Source of the DNA: VHCN01 sp964589935
Lineage (GTDB): Bacteria; Verrucomicrobiota; Verrucomicrobiia; Limisphaerales; VHCN01
DNA: 64,000 nucleotides
Reading direction: 5' to 3'
NCBI GenBank assembly: GCA_964589935.1
Contig: CAZPVD010000002.1
Location: forward strand, 372,001 to 436,000
The translations under genes were made by a program, and so were the position numbers. A model generated the notes under the pieces. That model worked only from the letters and a program-made list of their open reading frames with translations. It searched no databases and was not told where the DNA came from. This document shows, piece by piece, positions 19,238 to 28,600 of this stretch. Every line of letters begins with the position of its first letter. The first letter of the stretch is position 1.

Positions 19238-20476
19238 ATGAAGCCTTCGGTCCACTCCGACTTGATCACGCGCCGGGATTTCATGGCCACGGCTTCCGCG
19301 CTGGCGGCGACCGCAGCGACCGCCGGACTTTCAATCGCGGCAGAGGCGGCGGAAGCTCCTGCAAAGTCCGCCGCTCACCCGCTGCTGACTCCCGCCGATA
19401 AGTTCCGCGACGTGTCCCGCGGCAATCCCAAACCTTACACACTCACCGGCGACGCGCTCGTTCAGGCCCGCCTCACTCCAGATACGTGGCGGCTGGAAAT
19501 CACTGCTGACGAGACACCAAATCCCGCCATCAAGGAAACCGCCGGCCTCAGCAAACCGCTCACGCCCGCGGACGGCATCGCGCTCGATCTGGCCGCATTG
19601 CTCGAACTCGGCAGAAAGCACGAGGTGAAATTCCTCAAGGCCATGCAGTGCCTTAACATTCCCGCGCCGCTCGGCCAGGGGTTGTGGGAAGGCGTGCCGT
19701 TGCGCGAGGTGTTGCGGCTCTGCGGCTCGATGCGCAACGTGCGCCGCATTTACTATTGGGGCTTTCACAACAACGACCCCAAGCAGCTCTTCCAGTCCTC
19801 GATCAGCTACACGCAGGCGATGGAGACGCCGCCGGGCGAGCTACCCGCCTTCATTGCCTACCGGCTCAACGGCCAGCCTATCCCGCTGATTCGCGGCGGC
19901 CCGGTGCGCATGGTCATCCCGTGGGCGCACGGATTCAAATCCATCAAGTGGCTGCAACGCATCGTTGTCACGAACGACTACCGGGCCAACGACACTTACG
20001 CGGAGCAGAACAACGATCCCGAGTCGCATCTCAAAACAGCGGCGTATCTCGACAACCTTCCGGCGAAAATCTCCGCCGGCCAGCCGGTGCCGATTGGCGG
20101 TCTCGTCATCTCCGGTTTGTCGGGCTTGAAGCGCGTCGAGTATTCGCTGGCTCGTTCCGATGCGAAGGCCGATGCTCCCGAGCAATGGGTTGCTGCTGAA
20201 CTCGAAGCCCCGCCCGCCGACTGGAGCACGGTGCTTCCCGCAGGGATTTCCTCGCGTCAAATCCTCGGCTTCGATCCCAAGACCGGCCGGCCCGCAACGT
20301 GGCCGTTGCGCTACAGCATGCTCTCGTGGTCCGCCACGCTGAAGGACCTCGCGCCGGGCAAGCACTCCGTGCGTGCCCGCGCCGTGGACTTGAACGATTT
20401 TGCCCAGCCCGAGCCGAGGCCGATTCAGAAAGCCGGCCGAAACTCGCTCGACGTTCGCGAGTTCGAAGTGGTGTAG
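19238..20476 (+). CDS. Tat-exported sulfite-oxidase-family molybdopterin protein
   Basis: A 412-aa protein with a twin-arginine signal (TRRDFMATASALAATAA) and an alanine-rich cleavage region. The core matches the sulfite oxidase/SoxC/MsrP-like molybdopterin fold: LKAMQCLNIPAP supplies the molybdenum-ligand cysteine (QCLN instead of the common QCAGN), then GLWEGVPLREVLRLCG, RGGPVRMVIPWAHGFKSIKWLQRI and a C-terminal dimerisation (Mo-co_dimer) domain with YSMLSWSATL. No cytochrome or YedZ-type partner is adjacent. Its substrate is unknown; moaD and moaE, needed for the cofactor, are at 41.7-42.7 kb. Confidence 0.85.
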   Translation: MKPSVHSDLITRRDFMATASALAATAATAGLSIAAEAAEAPAKSAAHPLLTPADKFRDVSRGNPKPYTLTGDALVQARLTPDTWRLEITADETPNPAIKETAGLSKPLTPADGIALDLAALLELGRKHEVKFLKAMQCLNIPAPLGQGLWEGVPLREVLRLCGSMRNVRRIYYWGFHNNDPKQLFQSSISYTQAMETPPGELPAFIAYRLNGQPIPLIRGGPVRMVIPWAHGFKSIKWLQRIVVTNDYRANDTYAEQNNDPESHLKTAAYLDNLPAKISAGQPVPIGGLVISGLSGLKRVEYSLARSDAKADAPEQWVAAELEAPPADWSTVLPAGISSRQILGFDPKTGRPATWPLRYSMLSWSATLKDLAPGKHSVRARAVDLNDFAQPEPRPIQKAGRNSLDVREFEVV

Positions 20477-20492
20477 GGAACGCCCAGCGACT

Positions 20493-21194
20493 TCACCAAG
20501 GCCGCGTGACCTTGGAATGTTTTCCGTGAATGATCCTGGCGCCCGCACCTTGACTCGCGGCTGGCAGGGTTTGAGCCGGAGGTTCCGAGTCCTGTGCCTT
20601 CAGTTCGGCCAGTGATTTGTCAATCATCCCGAGCAACTCCTGCCTGCCCTGCCTCGTGATCGCGGAGCAGGTGAAAATCTCCGGCAGCTTCTGGAACCAG
20701 CCTGAGATTTTATCCGTGAATGCCGCGATGTTCGCCTGCACCGCGGCGGATGACACCTTGTCGGTCTTGGTGAAAACGAGGACGAAGGGCACGGAGTTGC
20801 CGGCGAGCCATTCCACGAACTCCAGGTCAATTTTTTGCGGCGGCAGCCCGGAGTCAATGAGCGCGAACACGCAGCAGAGGCTCGTCCTGTGCTGGAGGTA
20901 ATTGGCCACCGCGCGGTTGAACTTCGCCCTGTCCTTCCGCGCGACCTGCGCAAATCCGTAGCCCGGCAGGTCCACCAGCCGCCACGTCTTGCTCATCGTG
21001 AAGAAGTTGATGAGCTTCGTGAACCCCGGCGTGGCCGAGACGCGGGCCAGCGCCTCCCTGCCCGCGAGCATGTTCAGCAGCGACGACTTGCCCACGTTCG
21101 AGCGGCCGATGAAGGCAAACTCCGGCAGCGATGCCTCTGGACACGAATCCAAGTCCGGCGCGCTGCAATCAAAAATGGCGGAGGCAATGTTCAC
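20493..21194 (-). CDS. engB: Ribosome biogenesis GTP-binding protein EngB/YsxC
   Basis: Small essential GTPase involved in 50S assembly. G1 is GRSNVGKS, G2 TPGFT, G3 DLPGYG, G4 TKTD, and a G5-like CSA follows. GTG at 21194 (VNIASAIF) is the preferred start, giving 233 aa; an in-frame ATG at 21317 would add 41 residues encoded by repeat-like sequence and is less likely. A C-terminal tail of about 35 residues extends beyond the domain. The gene is convergent with the sulfite-oxidase-like gene. Confidence 0.93.
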   Translation of the reverse strand: MNIASAIFDCSAPDLDSCPEASLPEFAFIGRSNVGKSSLLNMLAGREALARVSATPGFTKLINFFTMSKTWRLVDLPGYGFAQVARKDRAKFNRAVANYLQHRTSLCCVFALIDSGLPPQKIDLEFVEWLAGNSVPFVLVFTKTDKVSSAAVQANIAAFTDKISGWFQKLPEIFTCSAITRQGRQELLGMIDKSLAELKAQDSEPPAQTLPAASQGAGARIIHGKHSKVTRPW

Positions 21195-21755
21195 GATGAA
21201 AACCGACGGCCTAGTGTCGCAGCAAATGCGTCCCGGTGATACAACCAATTTTGAAAACTCCGACGGAGTTGAATCATTCAGCCCAGCGTTGGAGCGCCGG
21301 TGGCCGTGCGCGAGCACCTACGCTGCGTGAACGGACAAAATGAAAACAACGCCAGTTGTGGCGGCGGAAGGCGAACCGCGAAATACGCCAAATACGCGAA
21401 CGGGAATTAGATTTTTCTTTTCGCGTATTTCGCGTGGTTCGCGGTTAAATTGGGGGCGGTGGAGGATTTGATTCAACTCCTTCAGAGTTGATGAATTGGG
21501 GGAACGGTTTCCCAGGGTAGGCGCTCCTCGCCTGTCCGGCGCGGACCGCCAACCCTGGGCTGATGGATTTGACTTGAGCCGTTTGGCAAACGGCGAAAGG
21601 AATTTGGCGAAGCCAAAGGCCCATCAGGGCCGAACGAGCGGGAGCGAGTGAGTCCATCCCGTTGGGATTCGCGGAGGGAGCGCGGTTCGCGAACGCGAAC
21701 GCACGTTTGCACGGTTGAAGAACAAGGGACAATCTGCGAATCTCGGTTCAGTCGA
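21195..21755. repeat. Repeat-rich intergenic region between engB and the PIN gene
   Basis: A 560-base gap without a supported gene. It is packed with short palindromes: AACTCCGACGGAGTT (21256-21270), a long inverted repeat (21374-21446), CAACTC/GAGTTG (21474-21490), CCCAGGGT/ACCCTGGG (21511-21559) and GCCGTTTGGCAAACGGC (21578-21594). The CCCAGGGT/ACCCTGGG and CAACTC/GAGTTG units look like dispersed repeats I associate with PVC-group genomes, an inference. Promoters for the divergent engB and PIN genes must also lie here, but I cannot place them. Confidence 0.7.
21374..21446. repeat. Long imperfect inverted repeat
   Basis: A left arm at 21374-21399 (starting AACCGCGAAATACGCC) and a right arm at 21421-21446 (ending GGTTCGCGGTT) match over 26 bases apart from a few central positions, with a 21-base AT-rich loop. 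It would fold as a strong hairpin on either strand. Its base content (CGCGAAATACGCG-like) differs from the surrounding DNA. Confidence 0.75.
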
Positions 21756-23084
21756 ATGACATACTTGTTCATAGATACAAACGTGCTTTTGCATTATCGC
21801 AGGATCGAGGAGATTGATTGGCTCAATCTCTCAAAATCACCTGCGGTGGTTATCGTTTTGTGCCCAGCGGTCATTCGAGAATTGGATCACCACAAGGTTA
21901 GCCACCCTCAGAACAAGTTCCGGAAGCGAGCACAAGAAATCATCACGAGCCTGCATTCCCGGCTTTCAGCTGAAAGTCCGGACGTGATTCGAGATTGTGT
22001 CCGCCTCGAATTCGTTGCGGAAGATCCTGACCTTGATTTTGTCGCGAATAGACTGCGACCTGAGCTCACCGACGACTGGTTGATTGCCAGCAGCCTTGTG
22101 TGGAAGCAGACGCATCCGAACGACGAAACTAAAATCGTCTCAGCTGATTTGGGCATCTCTATCAAAGCGAAATCTAAGGCTATCCCTGTATTTGCACCCT
22201 TGGAAGCTGACAGGCTTGCTGAGGAGTTAGACGCAGACGAAAAGCGAATCATGCGACTCCAGAAGGAACTGGCGGAACTGCGGAATACGCTTCCAAGTCT
22301 GTCGCTTTGTTTTTGGGGTGAACCGCCGGGGCAAAAATTTGTTCGGCGTCGCATCCAAAAGCCAGTTGCGTTTGATGAACGGAGCGTCGCTCATGAATTG
22401 GGGCGAATCCGGTCAAAGCATCCATTACTTCCTGCTCCCGATAATTTCGGAAGGGTGAGGCTGAGCGAAATGGAGAGAATCAAGCAACAGATTACTGGAG
22501 GATTTTCCCTGCCAATAACAAATGAAGATGCTGATCGCTACAATTCCAGCTTGGAAACGTTCTATCAAGGCTACGAAGCTTATTTGCGCAAGCTACACGA
22601 CCATCGCAACAGGGAACTCCTCAAAATTGTATTCGAGATTGCCTTGGACAACGATGGAAACACTCCGGCGGAAGATGTTGACGTTCACTTGCATTTTCCC
22701 GACGGGTTTCAGCTATTTGACGGAGAAGAATACGTCTCGGACGCGCCTGATCCACCGAGCCCACCGAACCGGCCAGGGACTTTTGGCTTCAGAAACTTTA
22801 ATCTGCCCGCCTTGCACAACATCGGCCTTACACAGCCAGTCATGCCGCGAGTCGGGCCACCGCCCAACGTGTCATCGCCATTCATCAAGCGAACAAACAG
22901 CTACGATGTTCGGTCACACGTGAATAAAGCCAAGCATGGTTATACGTTGCGCGTGGCGAAGTTCACAGCGCTTTTCGACAGCTACGAATCGGCAGGCTCG
23001 TTCAAAATCGAGTATTCTATTTCAGCAGCGAATTTGCCGAAAGCAGCAGACGGCGAACTCGCAGTTGTGGTGGAAAAGGAATAG
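21756..23084 (+). CDS. PIN-domain protein with long C-terminal extension
   Basis: A 442-aa protein with an N-terminal PIN-type ribonuclease domain. Acidic residues sit at the expected places: IDTN (D7), IREL (E42), TDDWLIA (D106/D107) and SADLG (D131), so a metal-dependent RNase is likely. A coiled coil follows (about 155-185, DEKRIMRLQKELAELRN), then about 250 residues with a possible beta-sandwich and no motif I know. ATG at 21756 begins the domain; the frame is open further upstream through repeat DNA. Sampled lines have about 45 % GC, unlike neighbouring carB. No antitoxin-sized gene is adjacent, so a classical VapBC pair is not supported. Confidence 0.75.
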   Translation: MTYLFIDTNVLLHYRRIEEIDWLNLSKSPAVVIVLCPAVIRELDHHKVSHPQNKFRKRAQEIITSLHSRLSAESPDVIRDCVRLEFVAEDPDLDFVANRLRPELTDDWLIASSLVWKQTHPNDETKIVSADLGISIKAKSKAIPVFAPLEADRLAEELDADEKRIMRLQKELAELRNTLPSLSLCFWGEPPGQKFVRRRIQKPVAFDERSVAHELGRIRSKHPLLPAPDNFGRVRLSEMERIKQQITGGFSLPITNEDADRYNSSLETFYQGYEAYLRKLHDHRNRELLKIVFEIALDNDGNTPAEDVDVHLHFPDGFQLFDGEEYVSDAPDPPSPPNRPGTFGFRNFNLPALHNIGLTQPVMPRVGPPPNVSSPFIKRTNSYDVRSHVNKAKHGYTLRVAKFTALFDSYESAGSFKIEYSISAANLPKAADGELAVVVEKE

Positions 23085-23095
23085 TTGCCGACGAG

Positions 23096-24601
23096 TCAAT
23101 TCTTCGCCCCTGCCAGTTCTTCCTCAAAATCCACGATCTCTTTGAGCTGCACCAGAAACCAACGGTCAATCTTCGTGAGGTTGAAAATCTCCTCGATGGT
23201 GAAGCCGGCGCGCAGGGCGTGGCGGATAAAGAAGATGCGTTCGGCGTTGGGCACGCTCAGTTTGCGGCTGATGACGTCGCGCGGCAGGATGTCGCGGTCG
23301 CCATAGACTTCCGTGCCGATGCGCCAGGGTTTGCCGTCGCCGCCCAGGCCGCTGCGGCCGATCTCCAGCGAGCGCAGGCATTTTTGCAGGCTTTCCTTGA
23401 ACGTGCGGCCGATGGCCATCGCTTCGCCCACGCTTTTCATCTGCGTGGTGAGTGTGGGGTCGGCTTGTGGGAATTTCTCGAAGGCGAAGCGTGGAATCTT
23501 GGTGACGACGTAATCAATGCTCGGCTCGAAGCTGGCGGGGGTTTCGCGCGTGATGTCGTTCTTGAGTTCGTCGAGCAGGTAGCCGACGGCGAGTTTGGCG
23601 GCGATTTTCGCGATGGGAAATCCGGTGGCCTTGGACGCGAGCGCGGAGCTGCGGCTGACGCGCGGGTTCATCTCGATGATGACCATGCGGCCGTTCTCCG
23701 GGCTGACGCCGAACTGGATGTTCGAGCCGCCGGTTTCCACGCCCACGGCGCGGATGACGGCAAAGCTCTGGTCGCGCATGATCTGAAATTCCTTGTCGGT
23801 CAGCGTCTGGATGGGCGCGACGGTGATGCTGTCGCCGGTGTGGACGCCCATGGGATCGAAGTTTTCGATGGAGCAGATGATGACGCAGTTGTCGGCCTTG
23901 TCGCGCATCACTTCCATCTCGTATTCCTTCCAGCCGAGGAGGGATTCTTCGATGAGAATTTCGTTCACGGGCGAAAGCTCGATGCCGTTCTTGGCGATGG
24001 CTTCAAACTCTTCCTGGTTGTAACCGATGCCGCCGCCAGTGCCGCCAAGCGTGAACGCCGGGCGGATGATGAGCGGGAAACGGCCAATCTTCTTCGCGAC
24101 ATCGCGGGCTTCTTCGAGATTATGAGCCACGCCAGAAATGGGCACGTCGAGGCCGATCTGGAGCATCAATTCCTTGAACGCAAAACGATCTTCGCCGCGA
24201 TGAATGGCGTCGGGTTTCGCGCCGATCATTTCCACGTCGTGACGGGTCAGCGCGCCGTTCTTGTGGAGCGACATCGCGGTGTTCAAAGCGGTCTGGCCGC
24301 CGAGCGTGGGGAGCAAAACGAGTTTGCCCTTTGCACCGAGGCGTTTCATTTCCTCTTTCTCGCGGATGATGATTTTTTCCACGCACTCCGGCGTGATGGG
24401 TTCGATGTAGGTGCGGTCGGCGAACTCCGGGTCGGTCATGATGGTGGCCGGGTTGGAGTTGATGAGGATGACGCGGTAGCCTTCTTCCTTGAGGGCTTTG
24501 CAGGCTTGCGTGCCGGAATAATCGAACTCGCACGCCTGGCCGATGATGATCGGGCCGGCGCCGATGATGAGGACGCTGTGGATGTCGGTGCGTTTGGGCA
24601 T
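23096..24601 (-). CDS. carB: Carbamoyl-phosphate synthase large chain, N-terminal half only
   Basis: First half of CarB, which makes carbamoyl phosphate for arginine and pyrimidine synthesis. MPKRTDIHSVLIIGAGPIIIGQ, the ATP-grasp motifs (RPAFTLGGTGGG, EESLLGWKEYEMEVMRD, EMNPRVSRSSALASKATG) and the start of the oligomerisation domain (HALRAGFTIEEIFNLTKID) are intact. It ends after 501 aa with a clean stop, whereas one-piece CarB is about 1,070 aa. Split carB genes are known in some archaea and Aquifex. The C-terminal half is neither adjacent nor elsewhere in the window; an AT-richer PIN gene lies immediately downstream, oppositely oriented. Confidence 0.93.
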   Translation of the reverse strand: MPKRTDIHSVLIIGAGPIIIGQACEFDYSGTQACKALKEEGYRVILINSNPATIMTDPEFADRTYIEPITPECVEKIIIREKEEMKRLGAKGKLVLLPTLGGQTALNTAMSLHKNGALTRHDVEMIGAKPDAIHRGEDRFAFKELMLQIGLDVPISGVAHNLEEARDVAKKIGRFPLIIRPAFTLGGTGGGIGYNQEEFEAIAKNGIELSPVNEILIEESLLGWKEYEMEVMRDKADNCVIICSIENFDPMGVHTGDSITVAPIQTLTDKEFQIMRDQSFAVIRAVGVETGGSNIQFGVSPENGRMVIIEMNPRVSRSSALASKATGFPIAKIAAKLAVGYLLDELKNDITRETPASFEPSIDYVVTKIPRFAFEKFPQADPTLTTQMKSVGEAMAIGRTFKESLQKCLRSLEIGRSGLGGDGKPWRIGTEVYGDRDILPRDVISRKLSVPNAERIFFIRHALRAGFTIEEIFNLTKIDRWFLVQLKEIVDFEEELAGAKN

Positions 24602-24676
24602 GATTAAAATCAGTTGTCGCTCACCGCTAATTGGTGCGCTGGAGAAACACGCGCCGACTGTCTCGCCGACGGTGCG

Positions 24677-24693
24677 GCGGCTCGCCGAGCCGC
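24677..24693. repeat. Palindrome upstream of carB
   Basis: GCGGCTCGCCGAGCCGC, a 7-bp stem with a 3-base loop, in the gap between carB (leftward) and the GH16 gene (rightward). Its GGC-rich arms recall the palindrome found inside ogt at 35349-35371. It may be a dispersed repeat; a regulatory role is not shown. Confidence 0.5.
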
Positions 24694-24797
24694 GCTCCGC
24701 AAAATCCCGGTGAGTGAACGCAATCCGGGCACGATTGTCAGCGGTTTTTTGTTCACACGCGGCTTGCCTGCGCCGCGCCGCGCACTACGATGCGGGC

Positions 24798-25601
24798 ATG
24801 ATTCTTCGTGTCTGCCGGGTTTTGCTGGCGGCGATTCCGCTGTGCACGATTGCCGCGGACGACCAATGGCAACTGGTCTGGTCAGACGAGTTCAACGGCA
24901 CGAAGCTCGATTACACCAAGTGGGCCGCCGAGGAAAACGCCCACGGCGGCGGCAACGGCGAGTTGCAATTCTTCGTCGAACGCCCGGAAAACGTGCGCAT
25001 CGAGAACGGCAACCTCGTCATCGAGGCGCGCAAGGAGGCCTTTTCACAATCCGGCCAGACGCGGCAGTTCACTTCCGCCCGCATTCGCACGAAATATCGC
25101 GCGGATTGGAAATACTGCCGCGTGGAAGTGCGCGCAAAACTGCCGGCGGGCCGTGGCATCTGGCCCGCGATCTGGATGCTGCCGACGGAGGACAAATACG
25201 GCGGCTGGGCTTCAAGTGGGGAGATTGACATTATGGAACTGGTCGGCCACGAGCCGAACACGGTTCACGGCACGCTGCATTACGGCGGCAAGTGGCCGAA
25301 GAACGCCCACACCGGCAAGCCCTTCGTGCTGTCGCACGGCAACTTCGCCGATGACTTCCATGTCTTCGCGATGGAGTGGGAGGCGGGCGCGATCCGCTGG
25401 TATGTGGATGGCGAGCTCTACCAGACACAAGCGAAATGGCACAGCGACGGGGGTGCGTTTCCCGCGCCGTTCGACCAGCCATTTTATTTGATCCTGAACA
25501 TTTCCGTCGGCGGGCAGTGGCCCGGACCGCCGGACGCAAAAACCTCGTTCCCACAACGAATGCTGGTGGACTACATCCGCGTCTATCAAAGGAAGCCATG
25601 A
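24798..25601 (+). CDS. Secreted GH16 family glycoside hydrolase (beta-glucanase type)
   Basis: Family 16 glycoside hydrolase, probably an endo-beta-1,3-glucanase (laminarinase) or related enzyme. ATG at 24798 begins a signal peptide (MILRVCRVLLAAIPLCTIAA). The catalytic motif GEIDIMELVG supplies the nucleophile and acid/base glutamates (ExDxxE). WSDEFNG near the N terminus, LPAGRGIWPAIWMLP and DYIRVYQ at the C terminus complete the jelly-roll. It is 267 aa with no carbohydrate-binding module. Its stop overlaps the start of the next gene (ATGA), so the two are translationally coupled. Confidence 0.93.
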   Translation: MILRVCRVLLAAIPLCTIAADDQWQLVWSDEFNGTKLDYTKWAAEENAHGGGNGELQFFVERPENVRIENGNLVIEARKEAFSQSGQTRQFTSARIRTKYRADWKYCRVEVRAKLPAGRGIWPAIWMLPTEDKYGGWASSGEIDIMELVGHEPNTVHGTLHYGGKWPKNAHTGKPFVLSHGNFADDFHVFAMEWEAGAIRWYVDGELYQTQAKWHSDGGAFPAPFDQPFYLILNISVGGQWPGPPDAKTSFPQRMLVDYIRVYQRKP

Positions 25602-28600
25602 AAATGCACGGCCTCGCCTGTCTCGCCACCGCCTCGCTCGCGCTCGCCACCGCAGCGAGCGCCGCGCAGGTCAAACTCAACGGCCACACCTTCACGCTGC
25701 CCGACGGCTTTGAGGTCGAGCTGGTCGCCGGCCCGCCGCTGGTGAACCGCCCCGTCTCACTCGCGTTCGACGAGCAGGGCCGGCTCTACGCCACGGATTC
25801 GTCCGGTTCGAGCGAGAAGGGCCCGACGCAATACGAGCGGAAGGACCACCGCATCGTGCGCCTCGAGGACACGACAGGCAGCGGCAAGTTCGACAAACAG
25901 ACTGTGTTCGCCGAGAAGATGATGTTCCCCGAGGGTGCGATGTTTTACGAAGGCTCGCTCTACGTCGCCGCGCCGCCGCAAATCTGGAAGCTTACTGACA
26001 CGAACAACGACGGCATCTCCGATGTGCGCGTGGTGTGGCACGACGGCAAAACGCTTACCGGCTGCGCGAACGACGCTCACGGCCCGTATCTCGGCATGGA
26101 CGGCTGGATTTACTGGTGCAAAGGCGCGTTCTCCGAGCAGAGCTACACGCTCGCGAACGGCAAGCCTTTCGTTACCCGCGCGTCGCAGATTTTCCGCGCA
26201 CGGCCCGACGGCAGCGGCATCGAACCTGTGCTCACCGGCGGCATGGACAATCCCGTCGGCGTCACGTTCACCTCGACCGGCGAGCGGTTTCTGAGCTGCA
26301 CTTTTTTTCAGCATCCCGGCGGCGGCAAGCGCGACGGGTTGATCCACGCGATCTACGGCGGCGTCTACGGCAAGGACCACGCCGTGCTTGACGGCCACCC
26401 GCGCACCGGCGACCTCATGCCGGTGCTCGCGCACATGGGCGCCGCCGCGCCGTGCGGGCTGACGACGTATCGCTCGCGCGTGCTCGGACTCGACTGGGCG
26501 GACAATTTGCTCGCGTGCTATTTCAATCTGCACAAGGTCGTCCGCCATGAACTCATCCCCGATGGCGCGACCTTCAAGACGAAGGACATCGACCTGCTTG
26601 CGTCCGACCTCGTGGACTTCCACCCGACCGACGTGATTGAGGATGCCGACGGCAGCGTGCTCATCGCCGACACCGGCGGCTGGTATAAGGTGTGTTGCCC
26701 GACTTCGCAGCTCGCCAAGCCCGACGTGCTCGGCGCGATTTACCGCATTCGCCGCAAGGGCGTGCCGCGGCCCGACGACCCGCGCGGACTCAAGCTCGCG
26801 TGGGTGACGATGAAGCCCGCCGAACTCGCGAACCTCCTCGACGACGAGCGTCTTTGCGTCAGCCAGCGCGCCGTGCGCGAACTCGGCAAACGCGGCGCGG
26901 AAGCCGTCGCACCGCTGCACGAGACCGTGCTGAAGGGCAAGTTCGCCGATGCGCGCCGTAACGCCGTCTGGTCGCTCTCGCGCATCGAGGGCAAGCCCGC
27001 GCGCGCCGCCGTGCGCGACGCGCTCAACGACACCGACGCCGGTGTGCGCCACGCGGCGATTCATGTTGCCGGCGTGTGGCGCGATGCCGCCGCGAGCGGT
27101 CGGTTGCAAACCTTCATCGAGGGTAGCGATGCCGCGCTCGCCCGCGCCGCCGCCGAGGCGCTCGGACGCATCGGTGATTCGTCCGCCGTTTCCAAACTAC
27201 TTGCCGCCGCGGACAAGGTGCGAGGTGCGAACGCGACGCTCACCGACGCGCAGCGCGTTTTGCAGCACTCGTTGATTTACGCCGTCATTGAAATGAGCGG
27301 GAACGATTCACTGCAACTCGCGTCCACGGCGCCGTCCGCCGCCGCGCTCATCGCGCTCGATCAAAAGGGCGGCGACACGCTGAAGGCCGAGGCCGTCATC
27401 CCGCTGCTCGGCTCGCGCGATCCGGTGCTCAAGCAGACCGCGTCGTGGATCGTCAGCCACCGGCCCGACTGGGGCGGCGCGCTAGCGGGCTTCTTCCGCC
27501 AGCGGCTCACGGCCAATTCTCTCAATGCGACCGACCACGCGGAACTTCAATCGCAACTCTCCGCGCTCGCAAAGTCCGCGCCGATTCAGGAACTCCTCGC
27601 GGACAGCGCGTGCAACGAAATCCTCCCACTGGACAGCCGCCAGCTCGTGCTGCAAGCGATGGCTGCCGCCGGGTTGAAGGAAACGCCGCCGCGCTGGTTC
27701 GCCGAGCTGGCGCGACTGCTCGCGCAAACCGATAACGGTCTGTTGCGGCAGGCCGTCACGACTGCTCGCGCACTGCCGTTGCCGAAGGGCGGCAGCGCCG
27801 ATCTCGCCGCCGCGCTCGTGAACGTGGGCCGCGACACGATGGCGCCGGCGGATGTCCGACTCGACGCGCTTGCCGCCGCGCCGGCGTTGAGCGCCGTGGA
27901 TGCGCCGCTGTTTGATTTTCTCACCGCGCATCTCGACGGCAAGCAGCCCATGCTCGTTCGCGCCGCCGCGGCGAATGTTCTTGCGAAGGCGAAGCTTTCG
28001 CCCGAGCAACAGCTCGCGCTCGCCGACACGATGAAATCCGCCGGCCCGCTCGAAGCGCCGAAGCTCCTGCCCGCGTTCGAACGCGGCGCGACCGAGGCGC
28101 TCGGCCTGCGGCTCGCCGAATCGCTGAAGGATTCCGCCGGTCTGCCCGGCCTGCGCGTGGACCTGCTCAAGCCGTTGCTGGCGAAATATCCGAAGTCCGT
28201 GCAGGAAGCGGCGGCGCCGATGCTCGCGTCGCTCAACGCGGATGCCTCGAAGCAGGCCGCGCACTTGGATGAACTTCTCGCGCAGCTCAAGGACGGCGAT
28301 GTTCGCCGCGGCCAGCAGGTGTTCGTCAGCGCGAAGGCCGCGTGCTCGACGTGCCACGCGCAGGGTTATCTCGGCGGACGCCTCGGCCCCGACCTGACGA
28401 ACCTCGGCAAAATCCGCACCGAGCGCGACCTGCTCGAAAGCATCGTGTATCCGAGCGCGAGCTTCGTGCGCAGCTACGAGCCGTTCATCGTCACGACGAA
28501 AGGCGGTGAGGACTTCAGCGGCATCATCAAAAAAGACGCGCCCGACGAGGTCGTGCTCGCGACCGGACCGGAGACGGAGCAGCACATCGCACGCGCCGAT

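Noticed and set aside
21195..21317. N-terminal extension of EngB from ATG 21317
   Set aside because: The extra 41 residues do not look like any EngB N terminus and are encoded by palindrome-containing sequence; GTG 21194 fits the family better.
21195..21755. Possible CRISPR array or tandem repeat array near the PIN gene
   Set aside because: The repeats are different palindromes with irregular spacing and no equal-length spacers, and no cas gene is present.
25376..25597. Longer start for the PVC cytochrome protein overlapping the GH16 gene
   Set aside because: The upstream 74 codons are out-of-frame GH16 sequence; ATG 25598 begins a clear signal peptide.
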